Below, one piece after another: positions 42,291 to 54,600 of a stretch of DNA of 64,000 bases; position 1 is the stretch's first letter, and each line of letters starts with the position of its first letter. This DNA comes from Periplaneta americana (Eukaryota; Arthropoda; Insecta; Blattodea; Blattidae). The translations under genes and the position numbers were made by a program. The notes beneath the pieces were generated by a model that worked only from the letters and a program-made list of their open reading frames with translations, ran no database searches and was not told the DNA's origin. The stretch spans positions 108,740,001 through 108,804,000 of the forward strand of contig NC_091117.1 in assembly GCF_040183065.1 (NCBI RefSeq), given 5' to 3'.

Positions 42291-42542
42291 ATATAACACT
42301 TTCAAGCTTTGATCTCTACGAAAACAATGTACATTAATTATAATGTCACAATTCTATTATTATATACTAACTTATAAACCCTTCAACGATTATACTACAG
42401 GCAAACGATACAAGAAACACAATAAACATTCACATCAAGTACGTATACTTTCACAGTTGCGTTAACCACTCTATTGTCCACCATGTTTGTTTACTTCCGC
42501 TTACAGTGTCAGGTCCGGTAATTTAGGAGGTCCTGGATTAAC

Positions 42543-44240
42543 AGGGAATATATGCGATTGACCCCCTCTCTTCTATTTCTACTCCTCTTGATCTAGACTC
42601 ACTACGAGCTCTGTTCCTCGACCCAAAATTGAACACTTTCGCGCATTGCCATCTTGAGGTGAAGAGATATGTGACTACTGTATGTTTACATCACGATCCC
42701 GTCGATTTCAAATAACATAGAATATTACTTAATGATATTTAATATTATTTAATGTGTTAGGAGTAAGTATGTATTAATTTAATCAATAGAGCGTGTGTAT
42801 ACAGTGTTTATATAGTTTATTGTAATCGTTGTTTTGCGTTATATGTGAAATTGTGGTGTACACTTTAGCTGTATATAACTGTACAAATAGTCTTTATACA
42901 TGATAGTTTATTTTAATCGGACTTCTATGTTAAAGTGTGTGATCTTATGCTGCATACAAATGCACAAAAAGTGTTTATATAGTTTATTTTCATTGTACTT
43001 AAGTTGAGTATGTGAAATCATGTTATATTCTAGTGCTGCATGGCCTACAACTGGACGAATAGTGTTTAGGCTATATAATTTATTTTCTTTGTAATACTGT
43101 GTAAAACTCCGTAATTGGAATCATATTACATTGTTGTGCTGCATATAACTACGAATCGACGTAAGAAGGATTCGGGAATATCTTTTCACAAGTAAGTTGG
43201 TTACATACTGTACATTGTAGGCCTATAAGGATATTATAAAATGACTGACAACGATTTTTACATTTTTATTGTGATAATAAAAGGAGGTGTTTTGTAGGAA
43301 TAAGCGCAAACTTGGAAATTATTTTTATATATCCACTGCAAAATCCTGAGCTCTCAGTAAATGGTTATATACTGTTAAACGCGACAAATTTATACCATAG
43401 GCTTTGCTCTTTTCATTTCATAGAATTGTGTTTCTGCAATTCTAATTATTGTAAAAAGTTACTGAAAATGTGACGCAATTTCATAAGTTTTTAATTTTCC
43501 AACACATATCATAAAGGTAATCATAAAACATGATCTAAAGTATCACAGGCCTACTCTAATTAGAATTTCAACACTTTGAAATAATTATATATTCTATGTT
43601 TATTTATTAATATATATTTAAGTACGGTATTGAAAGTTATTTATAACAGATATATATTTTGAAATTCGTCATCATAACTAAAATGTTCATAAGTGAATGT
43701 TTTTGAAAGTGATGAAATCTATCTCCAAATTCAGCATTCTTACCACTTCTAATGGTATATTAATATGGTACAAGGTTGGGAAGTGCTTTTTACAAAATCG
43801 AGGAATGGTTTGAAGAACAAACAGACCGAGTTTTTCAATTTCAGAGATTTTGTAAATACACTTCACAAACGTGTATTGTATAACATTTTTTGTGCGATCG
43901 TATTTTTTAAATTTCGAACATTTATAGTAATATTATTCTAAAGCCTTTGCAAAACTGCAATGTAATGGTAACTAAGTAACAATAAGTGCCCTGTAATCAG
44001 TCTATTTTAGTATATTTGTATGTTATGAAGAATGGTTTCCCTAGCAACAAGTACATGTGGGAATTCTAACTTTCAAGACCTAACGACAATAGCTGTAAAT
44101 ACAACAAAAAACACGATCGTGCAAAAAGTATTGTTTCAAATTGAACCACCACACTGCAGAGTATTAAAGAGATCATTAGAATCAGATAATCATGAAACAA
44201 AAAAGTAACAGTAGTACTATATTAATAAATACTACAGCTC
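42543..44240. other. No gene seen
   Basis: AT-rich sequence containing loose repeats of GTGTTTATATAGTTTATTTT-like phrases (about 42,800, 42,890, 42,970, 43,070), probably an old tandem series. No coding signal. Confidence 0.4.
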
Positions 44241-44447
44241 TATGCCCTTAGCCCTAATTCGCAAAGATGACGAGGATTACTGACAGTTTCAGCCTTACAT
44301 CTTTAATTATTTGCTGTATACTACAGGAATGCAGGTGATTACGTTTTACTATTTATATTTGATTTTATACTTGTTAATCTTTTAGCTCATGTTTGATTGT
44401 TTTTATTATTTATAGTCAGGGTGCGAGAATACCATACGTAGGCTACA

Positions 44448-44448
<1 letters not shown>

Positions 44449-44516
<68 letters not shown>
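44449..44516. repeat. (ATT)n microsatellite
   Basis: About 22 units. Asparagine frames across it are artefacts. Confidence 0.97.
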
Positions 44517-46679
44517 GCCCTGATGAAATGTAAACATTGAAAGTAAGAATAAAAAAGTAATAATTATATTTTGTGAGGGGGTAGAAGTTGTCCCTAACTG
44601 GTATGTTAATATGAATTTATGATAAGGGGGATAACTTTCCAACAGGGGGGAAATCCCCCCGTTAATTCGCACCCTGTTTACAATAATAAATCACAGTCTA
44701 CTATATACAGTCACGAAGCTTGGGATGATTATTTACCAACGAGTTGCATTTCTCGCGATAGTTGCTAGCCGCTTAGAGCGCTGTGAGTACTACGAACAAT
44801 AGACTGTGTCACTGCCATCGTGATCTACAGGCCGTAAGGAAGATCATGTGACTCGCTTAACCCGATCACGAAGGGCGGCGTTTCAACCATATAAATTAAT
44901 TTGAATGCATAAAGACTAACATATATTTCTCTAAAATGTAGTGTAATTGCATTAATAAAATTCAAAACAATGATTAGGGGACACTTCAGACATAAATCCT
45001 TGCGAGTTAAGGTGTAATATTATTTTTGGTGTGAAAATTACGTTGTTCGTATGTGTAATACGTGCCTTTATTTCGATTAAATATTGCGAAATTCTTATAC
45101 ATTCATTTATGCACGATTCAATAATTTTCAGTTGCACCGCACGAATAGGGATATCTTATGCGAAGTTTTAACGTTAGATGGCAGAAGCGTTCCATGCGGC
45201 ACTACATGTTGTAGAGCTATATTATGTCATATGCTACAGCTGATTACGTTCTGCCGCTTGTTTGTTTTCTGTGCGTGTCAAAATTATATGTATAATTATA
45301 TTGTATAACCTCGTATAATTTAATATAATTCATTATATTCTTACACCATAATTTAATTTAATTTCCAATAAATAATAGCGTAAACTTGTGTAATACTGAG
45401 CGATTCCTCTTAAGAGATGGATGGGAAAATCTGCAGTATGTAGAATATAGGTACGTGTAAATTGAACCTAAACGAGAACTTTGAGAACGAGATGCACAAA
45501 TAAAATAAATAAATAAAATAGGAACTTGGTCGAAGTTGAATATTACCTCTTTAATAATTAGTATTGTATCTACCGTACTCTAAAAACAGGATATGCAGCC
45601 ACCAATGTGTGTTTTTTTTTTATAGGGAAGGACTATCGACACTGAATTCCTCGTATTTTTTTCTCTAGTTGCGGAAAGATCAAATGCAATGTTTGTTAAG
45701 ATGATATATGATCGTAGTAGTATCACGATTATTCCTGTGTATTGTAGGTTAAAGACATGCAGTTTTGAATACTATGTAGGCTGATTTTGAAAATTTGAAG
45801 TAAAAACATGGTTTTAATAATTAGGCTACATCACATTAAAAACATTATTCACGAAATGGATTTCACTATGGATCATCCTGGATAATAAACGTCCCAGTTA
45901 ATCGAGAGTTTACTGAAGGCGTAAAATGCTGGCGACTCCTAGGCTAGAAGTACTTAATATAATCTAAGCTAACACAGCTTGCTGTCGAGGTTGCATATGC
46001 TTTTATTAATTTTTCTTTTCCCTCTTCCAAAATGAAACTGTAGCCAGCAATTCCTTACTTGAAGTAGTTATTTTTGTTTAATATCGAGGCGCAATATAAT
46101 TACTTACATTTCTTTAAGGTTTAAAGCATATATTCAGAATATTTCGGGACCTGAATGAAGACAAAAAGCTTTCCCTAGTTTTTACAAATAGGAACGTAAC
46201 AAAAATTTGGCATTTGAGTTGTTTTTAATAGTATTTAATGTATTAATACACTACGTAAATCCTTAATGTTTATATATCGGAAAACAAATGCACACGCAAA
46301 GCGCATCCCTCAAAGTTGGTGCTAGTTCAGGATATCCCTATATTTAGATATGTTGAAATTATAGATTATGTTTACTGAACCAGTTGCTCCTTCCTGTCTA
46401 ATTTTAGTGGTCTCCAATGCCCTGTCATTACATAGGCTATGTATGTTATGTTGTTGCGTGTATGTCATTTCTTTCGTGCCCGTGCGGATTCTTTAGGTCT
46501 CGTGTTTTCAAGTGTTCATACCAGCCCCTCGCTACTCTCTCTCCCTCGTCTTATGTTCGTTACTACCCAGGCACTCCCGTTATCCCTCTCCAATATTCTC
46601 AGTAATGACAACAGCACGTCTTCAAGTTGGCTTCAGCCAGAGTCACAGGGCCAAAAACGGCAATATTCTAGAGTTTCTC

Positions 46680-46990
46680 ATAGACACTCCCGTTTCCCCT
46701 GCCCACGAATAGGAGAAGGACACTGATTATTTCAAATAAACAACTATATCTGTACCAACGTATTTTCTTCCTACGTCATCGTATAAACCTCCCCCACAAA
46801 ATTCGTCACTCCCTCTCCTTCACTCCCGTTTCCCCTCTCTTCACCTGATATCACAGCAAGCAGAAGAACGTCCACGCAGACCGAAGCAAAACCCCTATAT
46901 CGTAACATCACCCTTCCCCACACACTTCAGCTCCCCTTGTCACGTCACTCCCGTTTCCCCTATCTACACCTGGGACAGTCATCAGCAGAG
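46680..46990 (+). repeat. Three dispersed CACTCCCGTTTCCCCT blocks
   Basis: CACTCCCGTTTCCCCT occurs at about 46,685, 46,823 and 46,947. Two are followed by similar text (TCTTCACCTG / TCTACACCTGG, then CAGCA...ACGTC). This looks like a degenerate tandem repeat of about 125-bp period. The open frames over 46,417-46,726 are not convincing as genes. Confidence 0.55.
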
Positions 46991-48449
46991 GGACGTCAGC
47001 AGGAGGCCGACTCACGACAATGTCATATGGAAATTATAAGTTATGTTTACTATATTTAACTTATATTCCTATATTCGCAATTATACATTATAATTAAACA
47101 TAATGTCATGTATGACACCCGTCACATTCTATTTGTCTGTATTTTAATATTACAATTGAGTACTGAATTATTGTATTTATCTACTACCTAAGAGACGAAG
47201 TAACACAATCGTACGTACACTAATTTCATAGGAGTGGTATGGTAAATTTTCTGTCTACAATTAAGGAAGGTAGATGTGCTAAATTAAAATCACAATATAA
47301 ATTCGTTTTTACTGAACCTCAAAATAGCTTCCATTCTAAACTTACAATGTTGATGCGAACAGATTATATTAACACGTAAAATTCTCTTCACATTAAAATA
47401 ACACAGTTTTGTAATTATTTCTGCAACATATTATGCAACAAGAAGTAAACGGAACTTATGGACACATTACACTAAATAAAGCTTAGCAATGATACGCAAT
47501 AAAGTTATAATACTGTATACTATTTCACTGAGCTCCATACACTGATATAGAAAACCCGAACAAACATTACGGCCTGGTCTAGATCGAAAAGGCATTGACT
47601 GTGCCGTATTTCGCTTTGTTGTGAACAGTTGTGTAAACTGTGAAATGTTCGTTATCGGTTGTAATAGCTGTAAATGGCTAAAATACAATAATTTGAATAA
47701 TATTATGGGACAAGGAGACGTTTATGGTACTATAAATATTGTAAGAAAAAGAGGTCAGAGTTATCCTTCTTCCGAAAGATCCAGGAAGGGGAGTTTATAA
47801 AACATAATATATACTTTATGAAAATAATATATAAACCTTATGTATTTCACATTTCAATAGTGGAAGGAAGGTGTTAATTTTTTCAAAAGAATACGATATC
47901 GAAAGTACAATACATTTTATCGTCTGCTGGGGAAAGGGTCTGTGATGAGACGATAGTAGCGATCCTGGTGGTGAGCAACTATCTATGTTTGCATATTTAG
48001 TAAGTATTGAGCTTCGTGACTGTATATATTAGACTGTGAATAAATCCTAGTGTGTTTTGTGATTGCGTTCTATCAGCATTGCTTTTCGTCCGCTATTGTC
48101 ACGATCGCAAGATGCACACAATGTGCAAGATTAAGTTAAAATTTTCACTCGGTTATTGATATATTTCAGGAAGCCCATTTTACGGATAATGAATTATGCA
48201 CATGCAGTATGAATAGGCCTAATTCATAAAGTTGATGAGGATTGCAGACTGACAGTTTCAGCATAACATTTTTAATTATTTACAGGAATGCTGGTGTAGT
48301 TACCTATTTATAGCCGTATTTATTTTTCTCGTTGTTCTTTAGCTTATGTTTGGTTGTTCTTATGATACACAGTAATAAATCCTGGTGTGTTTTACGATTG
48401 CGTTCTATCAGCATAGCGTTTCGTCCGCTATCGTTATGACCTCAAGATG

Positions 48450-49540
48450 GCGGCGAGCGATCGCTTCTATTTGGGTTCAGTCATATCTTCTGCGCAGCAG
48501 GTACTGTGGGGACTTGGCCTGACGACGTCGTTTTCGGTTGTGGTGTGTCCAACCGATACGATGTAAAGGGAATTTGCTTCGTGACGCGCACAAGGAAGAC
48601 GAGTTTAAGTTGAGCTGGAGACTGCCCTGCCGGTAATTATAAGTTGGATCCGGCCATTTGTGAGATTATTATTCATCAATATAATAATTATATATTCTGT
48701 TTTTTCTAAATTTCATTTTCTTTAACTTTCCTTTGTCTAGAAATTTGCGCTGACACTCGTCAGTTTAATATTATCTGATACTTATTCCTTCTTTCATTTT
48801 GTGCAACTTTATTCTAGATGGCAGAATTAATCATTAATTAAACTTAATATTATATTTGTGTAAAATCTGTTGCTTTACATTGTTATTTGTGATGGCGGAT
48901 GTCAGTGAGGTCTATATGACTTGGCAAGTCAGTTTCCGGAGGGATAGTAGTTTAATAGTAGATTGATAGGCTATTCTGGTTTTGTCTGGCTCTAGTGCAG
49001 ATTGTTTTTCTTGGGACGTTCCTTTTTCTAAGTATATTTATAATCTAGTCACGTTATTTATATTTACTGTTTTTATATCATATAAAGATTTACATTTCTA
49101 ATTTTCTTGTTGTTTTTTTAATATAGTTTATAGCGGTTATTGCGTGATTTTTATTTAATAAATGTTATCAGGTAAATTTTAATTTTTAAGGTGTTTATTT
49201 AATTTTCCCTCACCCAACGAGATATTCAACCTTATCCAACAATTTACGGCGGGGATAGCCAGGAGGCTCCTTTACAAAGGAAAGTGACGTAACAATCTAA
49301 TCGTAATTCAAACTCAAGTCTCAAATGCGAACTATGTTCTCCTGTTTAATACATTTCTCAAGTTATGAATCAGGACTTTACCCTACTTTAAATCAATTTC
49401 CTATTTCAGTCGTAACACATTGTCCTCGAGGGATTTGCAACACATATTTCGATCTACAGAGAAAGAAATCTAGAATTGTGACTCACCGCGTCGAACGCAG
49501 GACCCACCGCACACGACTCGCGTCGCCGCCTGACTAAACA
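48450..49540. other. No gene; possible old LTR-like segment
   Basis: A GC-richer part at 48,445-48,660 (ATGGCGGCGAGCGATCGC) is followed by AT-rich sequence and CAACAATTTACGGCGGGGAT at 49,238, which has the look of an LTR/leader border. No partner LTR or gag is seen, so I do not call an element. Confidence 0.3.
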
Positions 49541-49807
49541 GAGGCAATAGCAGGACCTCCTATATTACCGGACCTGACACTGTGAGCGGAAGTAAACAAA
49601 CATGGTGGACAATAGGGTGGTAACGCAAGTGTGAAAGTATACGTACTTCATGTGAAAGTTTATTGTATTTCTTGTATCATTTGCCTCTAGTATAATCGTT
49701 GAAGGGTTTATAAGTTAGTATATAATAATATAATTGTGACATTATAATTAATATAAATTGTTTTCGTAGAGAAAGCTTGAAAGTGTTGTTATGTTGTTAA
49801 GGTTAAA

Positions 49808-52710
49808 ATGCCTCGCACGTGTAGTGTACCAGGTTGCAAATCGAATTACGATAAAGAAAGTCCGTTTGTACATGTATTTTTGTTTCCAAAAGATAAAGAT
49901 TTAAGGGATAAGTGGACAAGAAGCATTCATCGTGAACATTTTATCCCAACAAACAACTCAGTGGTTTGCATAAAACATTTTGATTCTGATTTTTATATCA
50001 GAGAAGATAAATTTCCATGTGCGGATGGTTCGTTTATAACTGTGCCTAGAAAAAAGTTGAAACTTCAAGAGGGAGCATATCCTACAATTTTTGAAAATCT
50101 ACCTTCTTATTTAACTAAGCAATTGCCACAGAAAAGAAAAGACCCCAGTCAACGTTTAGCTACTGTCGTAGCACGTGACAAACAGCAGTTCGAAGAATGG
50201 AATGAAAGGGACAACATAATTGAATATCAAGAATTTAAGAGTCAGGTGAGCAACAGAAATATTTCCCCCTTCATTTTTATAGATAAAGAAGATTATGTAC
50301 TATTATGCAAAATTGAGGACAACTGCTTTACAGAAGTACCAAAAGTAGCTGTTTCCATTAAGATTTCATCATCTCTGAAAGTCCAGGTTTTTCATAATAA
50401 CATGAGCCTTCCCAACACTAAGTTTCATTGGTGTCTAGGCCATGAAGGAATGTGTGATAAATGGAGCAAATTTGATTGCCTGTTGAGCCATTTAAAATCT
50501 TTTAAATTTGAAGATATGGGCACTAAGGAAAAGTTGTCTGTTTTATCAAGTTGCTTTCAAAATATTGACGTAGACACTTTTGAACAAAAAGGTCAGAATA
50601 AACTGAAATTTTTGCAAGAACAGTTAGAGCTAGCATTAACTACACAGCCGAGGTATTCGTCGCAGACTTTGGTGTGGGCATCTACATTTTTTTATTCTTT
50701 TCCTGGTGCATACCATTTTGTGCAATCAAGTAAGATGTTAACACTGCCACATCCTTCCTATTTAAGAAGACTTTTGTGTAAAATGGGGACAAATAACTCT
50801 GGGATAAATTCTTTCCAAGTTTCATACTTACGAGAAAAATGTAAATTGCTTGAGGAACATGAGAAGATAGTTACCATAATGTTAGACGAAATTTATGTAA
50901 CACCTAAACTGAGCTACAAGGGTGGTAAAATAGAAGGACTTGCAGTAAATGAAGGCAAGGAACTTGACATTGCCTCTACAATTCAAGTTTTTATGATATC
51001 TTCACCTTTGTCCAGTAATGCAGATGTCATTGCCCTCTTTCCGGTAAAGAATTTAACTAGTGTGTCGTTGTATAACATGACTTGTGAAGTTTAGAATGTA
51101 CTGGAAAATTGTGGTTACATATCTCTGTGCCTTAGGCATATATCAGACAACAATCGCGTGAACAAAGGTATGTTTCAGCATATGTGTGGAGGCTCTTTGA
51201 AAACTAGTGTAAAGAATCCAGCAAATAATGAAAGGGGTCTCTTTTTACTATTCGATTCTGTGCATTTGTTAAAATGTATTAGAAATAATTGGTTGAATAC
51301 CCAAAGCCAGGTATTCCATATTCCAGAGATAGACCATAATCTGTCAGTAGTTCCAGCAGGTTGGATAACCGAACCCAGTAGTGAGTGTCCTACATCATCC
51401 TTCTCTTGTACCTATTTTACAAAAAAAGCTAGCTTCAATGATCTGATAAAGCTTTATTAATCGGAGCAAAGTTCTTTAATCAAAGAAGCCCCTGCACAAC
51501 AAGAAAAGCTCTCTATCCATTATCGTTTGAAAAGCAGAATGTGTCCTTGGCATTAAAAGTATTCAATGAGAAGAACATTGTTGCCCTAGAACAAAAGAAG
51601 GCAGAAATTTGCTGCTCCGATGGAACAATAAATTTTATAAAGCTCATTCTTCGGTGGTGGAAAGTTGTCAATGTTAAGAACCCATTTAAAGGGAAGCACT
51701 TAAGGGATTCCGATTGTGATCCTATTCAGGGACCTGAGGATCCAAAAGTTAGATTTTTAGAGCAGTTTTTACTGTTTTTAAAGTTTTGGCAATCTTCAGC
51801 AATGAATGGGAAGCTCTCAAATGACACTCATACTGCACTGGCACACACAGTCGAGAGTTTAATTTACATGTGTAAATACATATTCCATGAAATGAAATGG
51901 AAGTATGTACTGCTGGGAAAATTTCAGACAGACAAGTTGGAGGGCAGATTTGGACAGTACCGTCAGATGAGTGGTGGTAATTATCATGTTTCAGCAGAGC
52001 AGGTTCTAGAATCAGAAAGAAAATTGAAACTTTATAGTGTTCTAAGGATGAAATCAGCATCATTAGGAGAACTGTCAATAACATCCTTTGTATCAGCTTG
52101 TTCAGATATGAATACCCGTGCTGTCCAAAATGTACCAGACAGTGTCTTGAATAAGTTTGATGGTGCATTAGAACATCTACATACAGTTGAAATTGACAGA
52201 AGTACACAGGAAATTCTAATATGCATTGGTGGCTATGTTGCTCATAGTGTAATTAACTCGTTAGGATCGAATACAGAAAAGTGTGTATCATGCGTGTCAA
52301 CTTTGTCTACAGCCAGGGACTTGATAATTGAAAACAATACAAAATATTCTTATTTTGATGCCTTAAACTGTGGTGGTCTGAAATGCCCTTCTGATTTTGT
52401 TGTTAGTTTATGTACACTTGTGTATAAACTATTTAACATTTTACTAAGCGAAACATTTGAAAATGACTTCTTACAGTTGAACTGTCAGAGGAAGCTTATC
52501 ATCAATTTAGCAATGGATTTCTTTGAATTGAATACCACAGATTTTGATGTAATGTGTAAATGTGAAATGACTTTAAGAAAACTAGCAGTGAAGTGCAGCA
52601 AGGTATTGGCCAACATATTTATTAATGATTACTGCAAGGTTCAAAATGAAAAGCAGGCATTGAAAGACAAAAATAAAACCCACCGAAAGTGTTCCAAATT
52701 CAAAAAATAG
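49808..52710 (+). pseudogene. THAP/P-element transposase, two stops and one frameshift
   Basis: THAP zinc finger at residues 1-80: C5 and C10 (CSVPGC), C54 and H57 (CIKHF), with FLFPKDKDLRDKWTRSI between. Then a basic linker, a central region with TLVWASTFFYSFPGAYHFVQ, the RNase H-like core with IMLDEIYVTPKLSYKGGKIE (first Asp near residue 359), FDSVHLLKCIRNNWLN (second conserved Asp) and, in the C-terminal part, GKFQTDKLEGRFGQYRQMSG and VSAEQVLESERKLK. The end is lysine-rich (KTHRKCSKFKK). Lesions: TAG at 51,092-51,094, TAA at 51,458-51,460 and a frameshift near 51,500 before TRKALYPLSFEKQNV. Without them it would be about 960 residues, similar to THAP9-type transposases. The start at 49,808 is supported by the same start in copy C. 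The role would be cut-and-paste transposition by binding the element ends through the THAP finger. Confidence 0.93.
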
Positions 52711-52799
52711 GCTGCTGTGCTCTCCAAGCTGTGAATTCTTCATCGTTTTTAGTTGAACAGCCTATCTAATCCCTTGTGTATGTATAAGTGGATATTACA

Positions 52800-53075
52800 G
52801 TGATAAGCTATAGTGAAGGGTGTCATTTCATTCTGAATCAACATTAGTGGATGCAGTGAGAAATTACAGTGAATAGTGTCATTTCATTCTGAATCAACAT
52901 CAATGGATACAGTGAGAAATGACAGTGAATAGTGCCATTTCATTCTGAATCAGCATCAGTGGATACAGTGAGAAATTACAGTGAATAGTGTAATTTCATT
53001 CTGAATCAGCATCAGTGGATACAGTGAGAAACTACAGGGAATAGTGCCATTTCATTCTAAATCAACATCAGTGGG
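52800..53075. repeat. 56-bp minisatellite, copy B (~5 units)
   Basis: Read on the minus strand the unit is the same as in copies A and C (TCTCACTGTATCCACTGATG, GATTCAGAATGAAATG, CACTATTCACTG). It lies between the transposase stop and the 3' terminal repeat. An ATCCACTTAT motif stands at the gene-proximal edge (about 52,785-52,796, minus strand). Confidence 0.92.
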
Positions 53076-53877
53076 CACAGTGTTAAACTGTACGTAGTGA
53101 ATAGCTAGTTTTATTTTCAACTAATCTCAGTGAATACAGTGACAAAGTTTAGTGACTAGGAAGACAGGACTCCATATTATATAATTTCCAGTTGCTGATG
53201 AAATCTATTTGTATAATCCAGGTAAGATTTCCTAAATCCTGAAGTAGTAGCTATTCAGTATTGTATTAATTACTGCCTTCTATTTCCTCACATATCTGAA
53301 TTTTACAAGAGTTAATTGGGCAATTGCCAATATTCATATATAAAAACATATAGGCCTAGGCCTAATAAAATAACATATTGAAGCTTTTAATCAGTTGTTT
53401 TATTTATTATGTAGGCATATTTTTATGTTACTGAATGTACTATATGTTCATTTATGTAAGTAGGGAACTTTATTATTTAATGATTCATTGAGAATTTTGT
53501 TAAAATAATCTCATCGATGCCGTATTTATTTTAACTCATTGCAGTCTACGAAATCCCTCTTCCGGCCGCCATCTTGGATGCCAGTGTCAGGTCCGGTAAT
53601 ATAGGAGGTCCTGGCAATAGCGCTCAGATTCCAACCACAACCGGCAGAGTGCAGTTATGTATCAGGAGTAATTCAGCCAATGAGAATGTACACAGTAACT
53701 TTTTTCCTTAGATTATGTTTAATAATTGTACGAAATACAGGATCACACAAAAATAAACAAATGTGCATATTTTCATAAATTATAACAATTACAGAATGGG
53801 GAATGCGTCCCAATTATGTACGTCTTTTTATTTCTAAAAAATGTTCAATACATGGGCCCAATTCATTTCCCTTCCAC

Positions 53878-54300
53878 AGAGGACAGAGAGTGGACTCAGA
53901 AGACATTGAGTGGACAGCTGAGAGGACAGAGAGTGGACTCAGAAGAGATAGAGTGGAGTGTGAGGACAGAGAATAGACTGAGAGGACATAGAGCGGACTC
54001 AGAGGACTTAGATTGAATTGAGAGGACAGAGAGTGGACTGAGAGGACATAGATTGGGCCGAGAGGACAGAGAGTGGACCGAGAGGACATAGAGTGGACTG
54101 AGGACAGAGACTGGCCTGAGAGGACATAGAGTGGACTGGGAGGACATAGAATGAGCACATAGAGTGGACTGAGAGGACACAGAGTGAACTGAGAGGACAG
54201 AGATTGGATTCAGAGGACAGAGTGAACTGAGAAGACATAGAGTTGACGGAGAGGACATAGAGTGGATTGAGAGGACAGAGAGTGGACTAGGAAGACATAT
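53878..54300. repeat. 20-bp minisatellite (AGAGTGGACTGAGAGGACAT)
   Basis: About 20 imperfect units. Because 20 is not a multiple of three and the unit lacks stops on the minus strand, all three minus frames stay open and translate as serine/leucine/proline-rich text; none is a gene. Between 53,621 and 53,877 I see no gene. Confidence 0.93.
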
Positions 54301-54301
54301 G

Positions 54302-54600
54302 CCCGTGTGCATCATTCTCGATTAAAATTTGACCATGGTTAAGTCGGCACTTGACCATCTTCAACGCCAATTTGCGGAGTATCAATCGCGATCAAAGTTA
54401 AACAAGCGAGTTGATGATGATCAAATTTGATCACGGTTGTGGGACCGATTATCTTGATTTGAACATGGTCAAGTCGAGAAAACCAAAATGGCGGCACGAT
54501 TTGACGTACTTGATGGAATTTAAGATGAAATGATGTATCTTGAACACGCAAATCACTGCGGAAATAACAGAATTGGTGTTATTGTAGAAAGAGTAAGTTT
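54302..54600 (+). mobile_element. Possible 5' end and first exon of a Harbinger-like element
   Basis: GCCCGTGTGCATCATTCTCG begins a segment rich in GATCAAATTTGA/TTGACCATGGTCAAG inverted phrases, followed by ATGGCGGCACGATTTGAC. That frame reads MAARFDVLDGI, a stop, DEMMYLEHANHCGNNRIGVI, then VER with a donor-like AGA|GTAAGT. The arrangement recalls Harbinger-type elements with a short first exon. No other end is found. From 54,610 to 55,040 I see no gene. Confidence 0.25.

Larger units (their letters stand above)
38230..42535 (-). mobile_element. P-element-like transposon, copy A (internal deletion, nested LTR element)
   Basis: The ends CAGGACCTCCTATATTACC at 38,230 and the inverted GGTAATTTAGGAGGTCCTG ending at 42,535 match copies B and C. 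Flanks GATTAAC (38,223-38,229 and 42,536-42,542) are a target duplication of 7 bp. On the minus strand the order is 5' end, THAP start, deletion, transposase C-terminus (41,980-42,105), 56-bp minisatellite, 3' end. An LTR retroelement sits in the 3' part (38,616-40,999). The piece 38,403-38,615 does not match copy C, so a further rearrangement occurred there. Confidence 0.9.
44241..48440. repeat. Paired repeats bracketing ~3.3-4 kb
   Basis: A direct pair: 44,241-44,400 and 48,200-48,365 share GAGGATT...CTGACAGTTTCAGC and TTTAATTATTT...ACAGGAATGC, then TTTTAGCTCATGTTTGATTG-like phrases. An inverted pair: about 44,688-44,720 (CAGTCTACTATATACAGTCA) and 48,004-48,045 (ACTGTATATATTAGACTGTG). A 65-bp block with GTGTGTTTTGTGATTGCGTT at 48,050 recurs at 48,380. 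Between them, 44,885-46,400 and 47,000-47,940 hold no recognised gene. The structure suggests a large element with inverted ends or two related insertions. Confidence 0.55.
49551..53613 (+). mobile_element. P-element-like transposon, copy B (near complete)
   Basis: The ends are CAGGACCTCCTATATTACCG and its inverse ending at 53,613, an inverted repeat of about 31 bp. The flanks share GCAATAG (49,544-49,550 and 53,614-53,620); counting the ambiguous terminal base, an 8-bp duplication GGCAATAG, the size P elements make. It contains one transposase gene without introns, a 5-unit 56-bp minisatellite and AT-rich 3' sequence. It is the best-preserved of three copies in the window. Confidence 0.95.

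Noticed and set aside
44406-44672. Minus-strand frame with a poly-Asn run
   Set aside because: Translation of an (ATT)n array, with no coding context on either side.
46417-46726. Overlapping plus-strand frames of 62-95 codons
   Set aside because: They run over a C/T-rich degenerate repeat (CACTCCCGTTTCCCCT blocks), with no domain.
48507-49245. Possible solo LTR (TGTGGGGACTTGG ... CCAACA)
   Set aside because: No partner LTR, no target duplication and no clear primer site. I could not support it from one copy.
51749-52207. 152-codon minus-strand frame
   Set aside because: Opposite strand of the P-like transposase; no motif of its own.
53814-54315. Leucine/serine/proline-rich repeat proteins on the minus strand
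   Set aside because: All three frames are open because of a 20-bp stop-free minisatellite, and no start or domain supports a gene.
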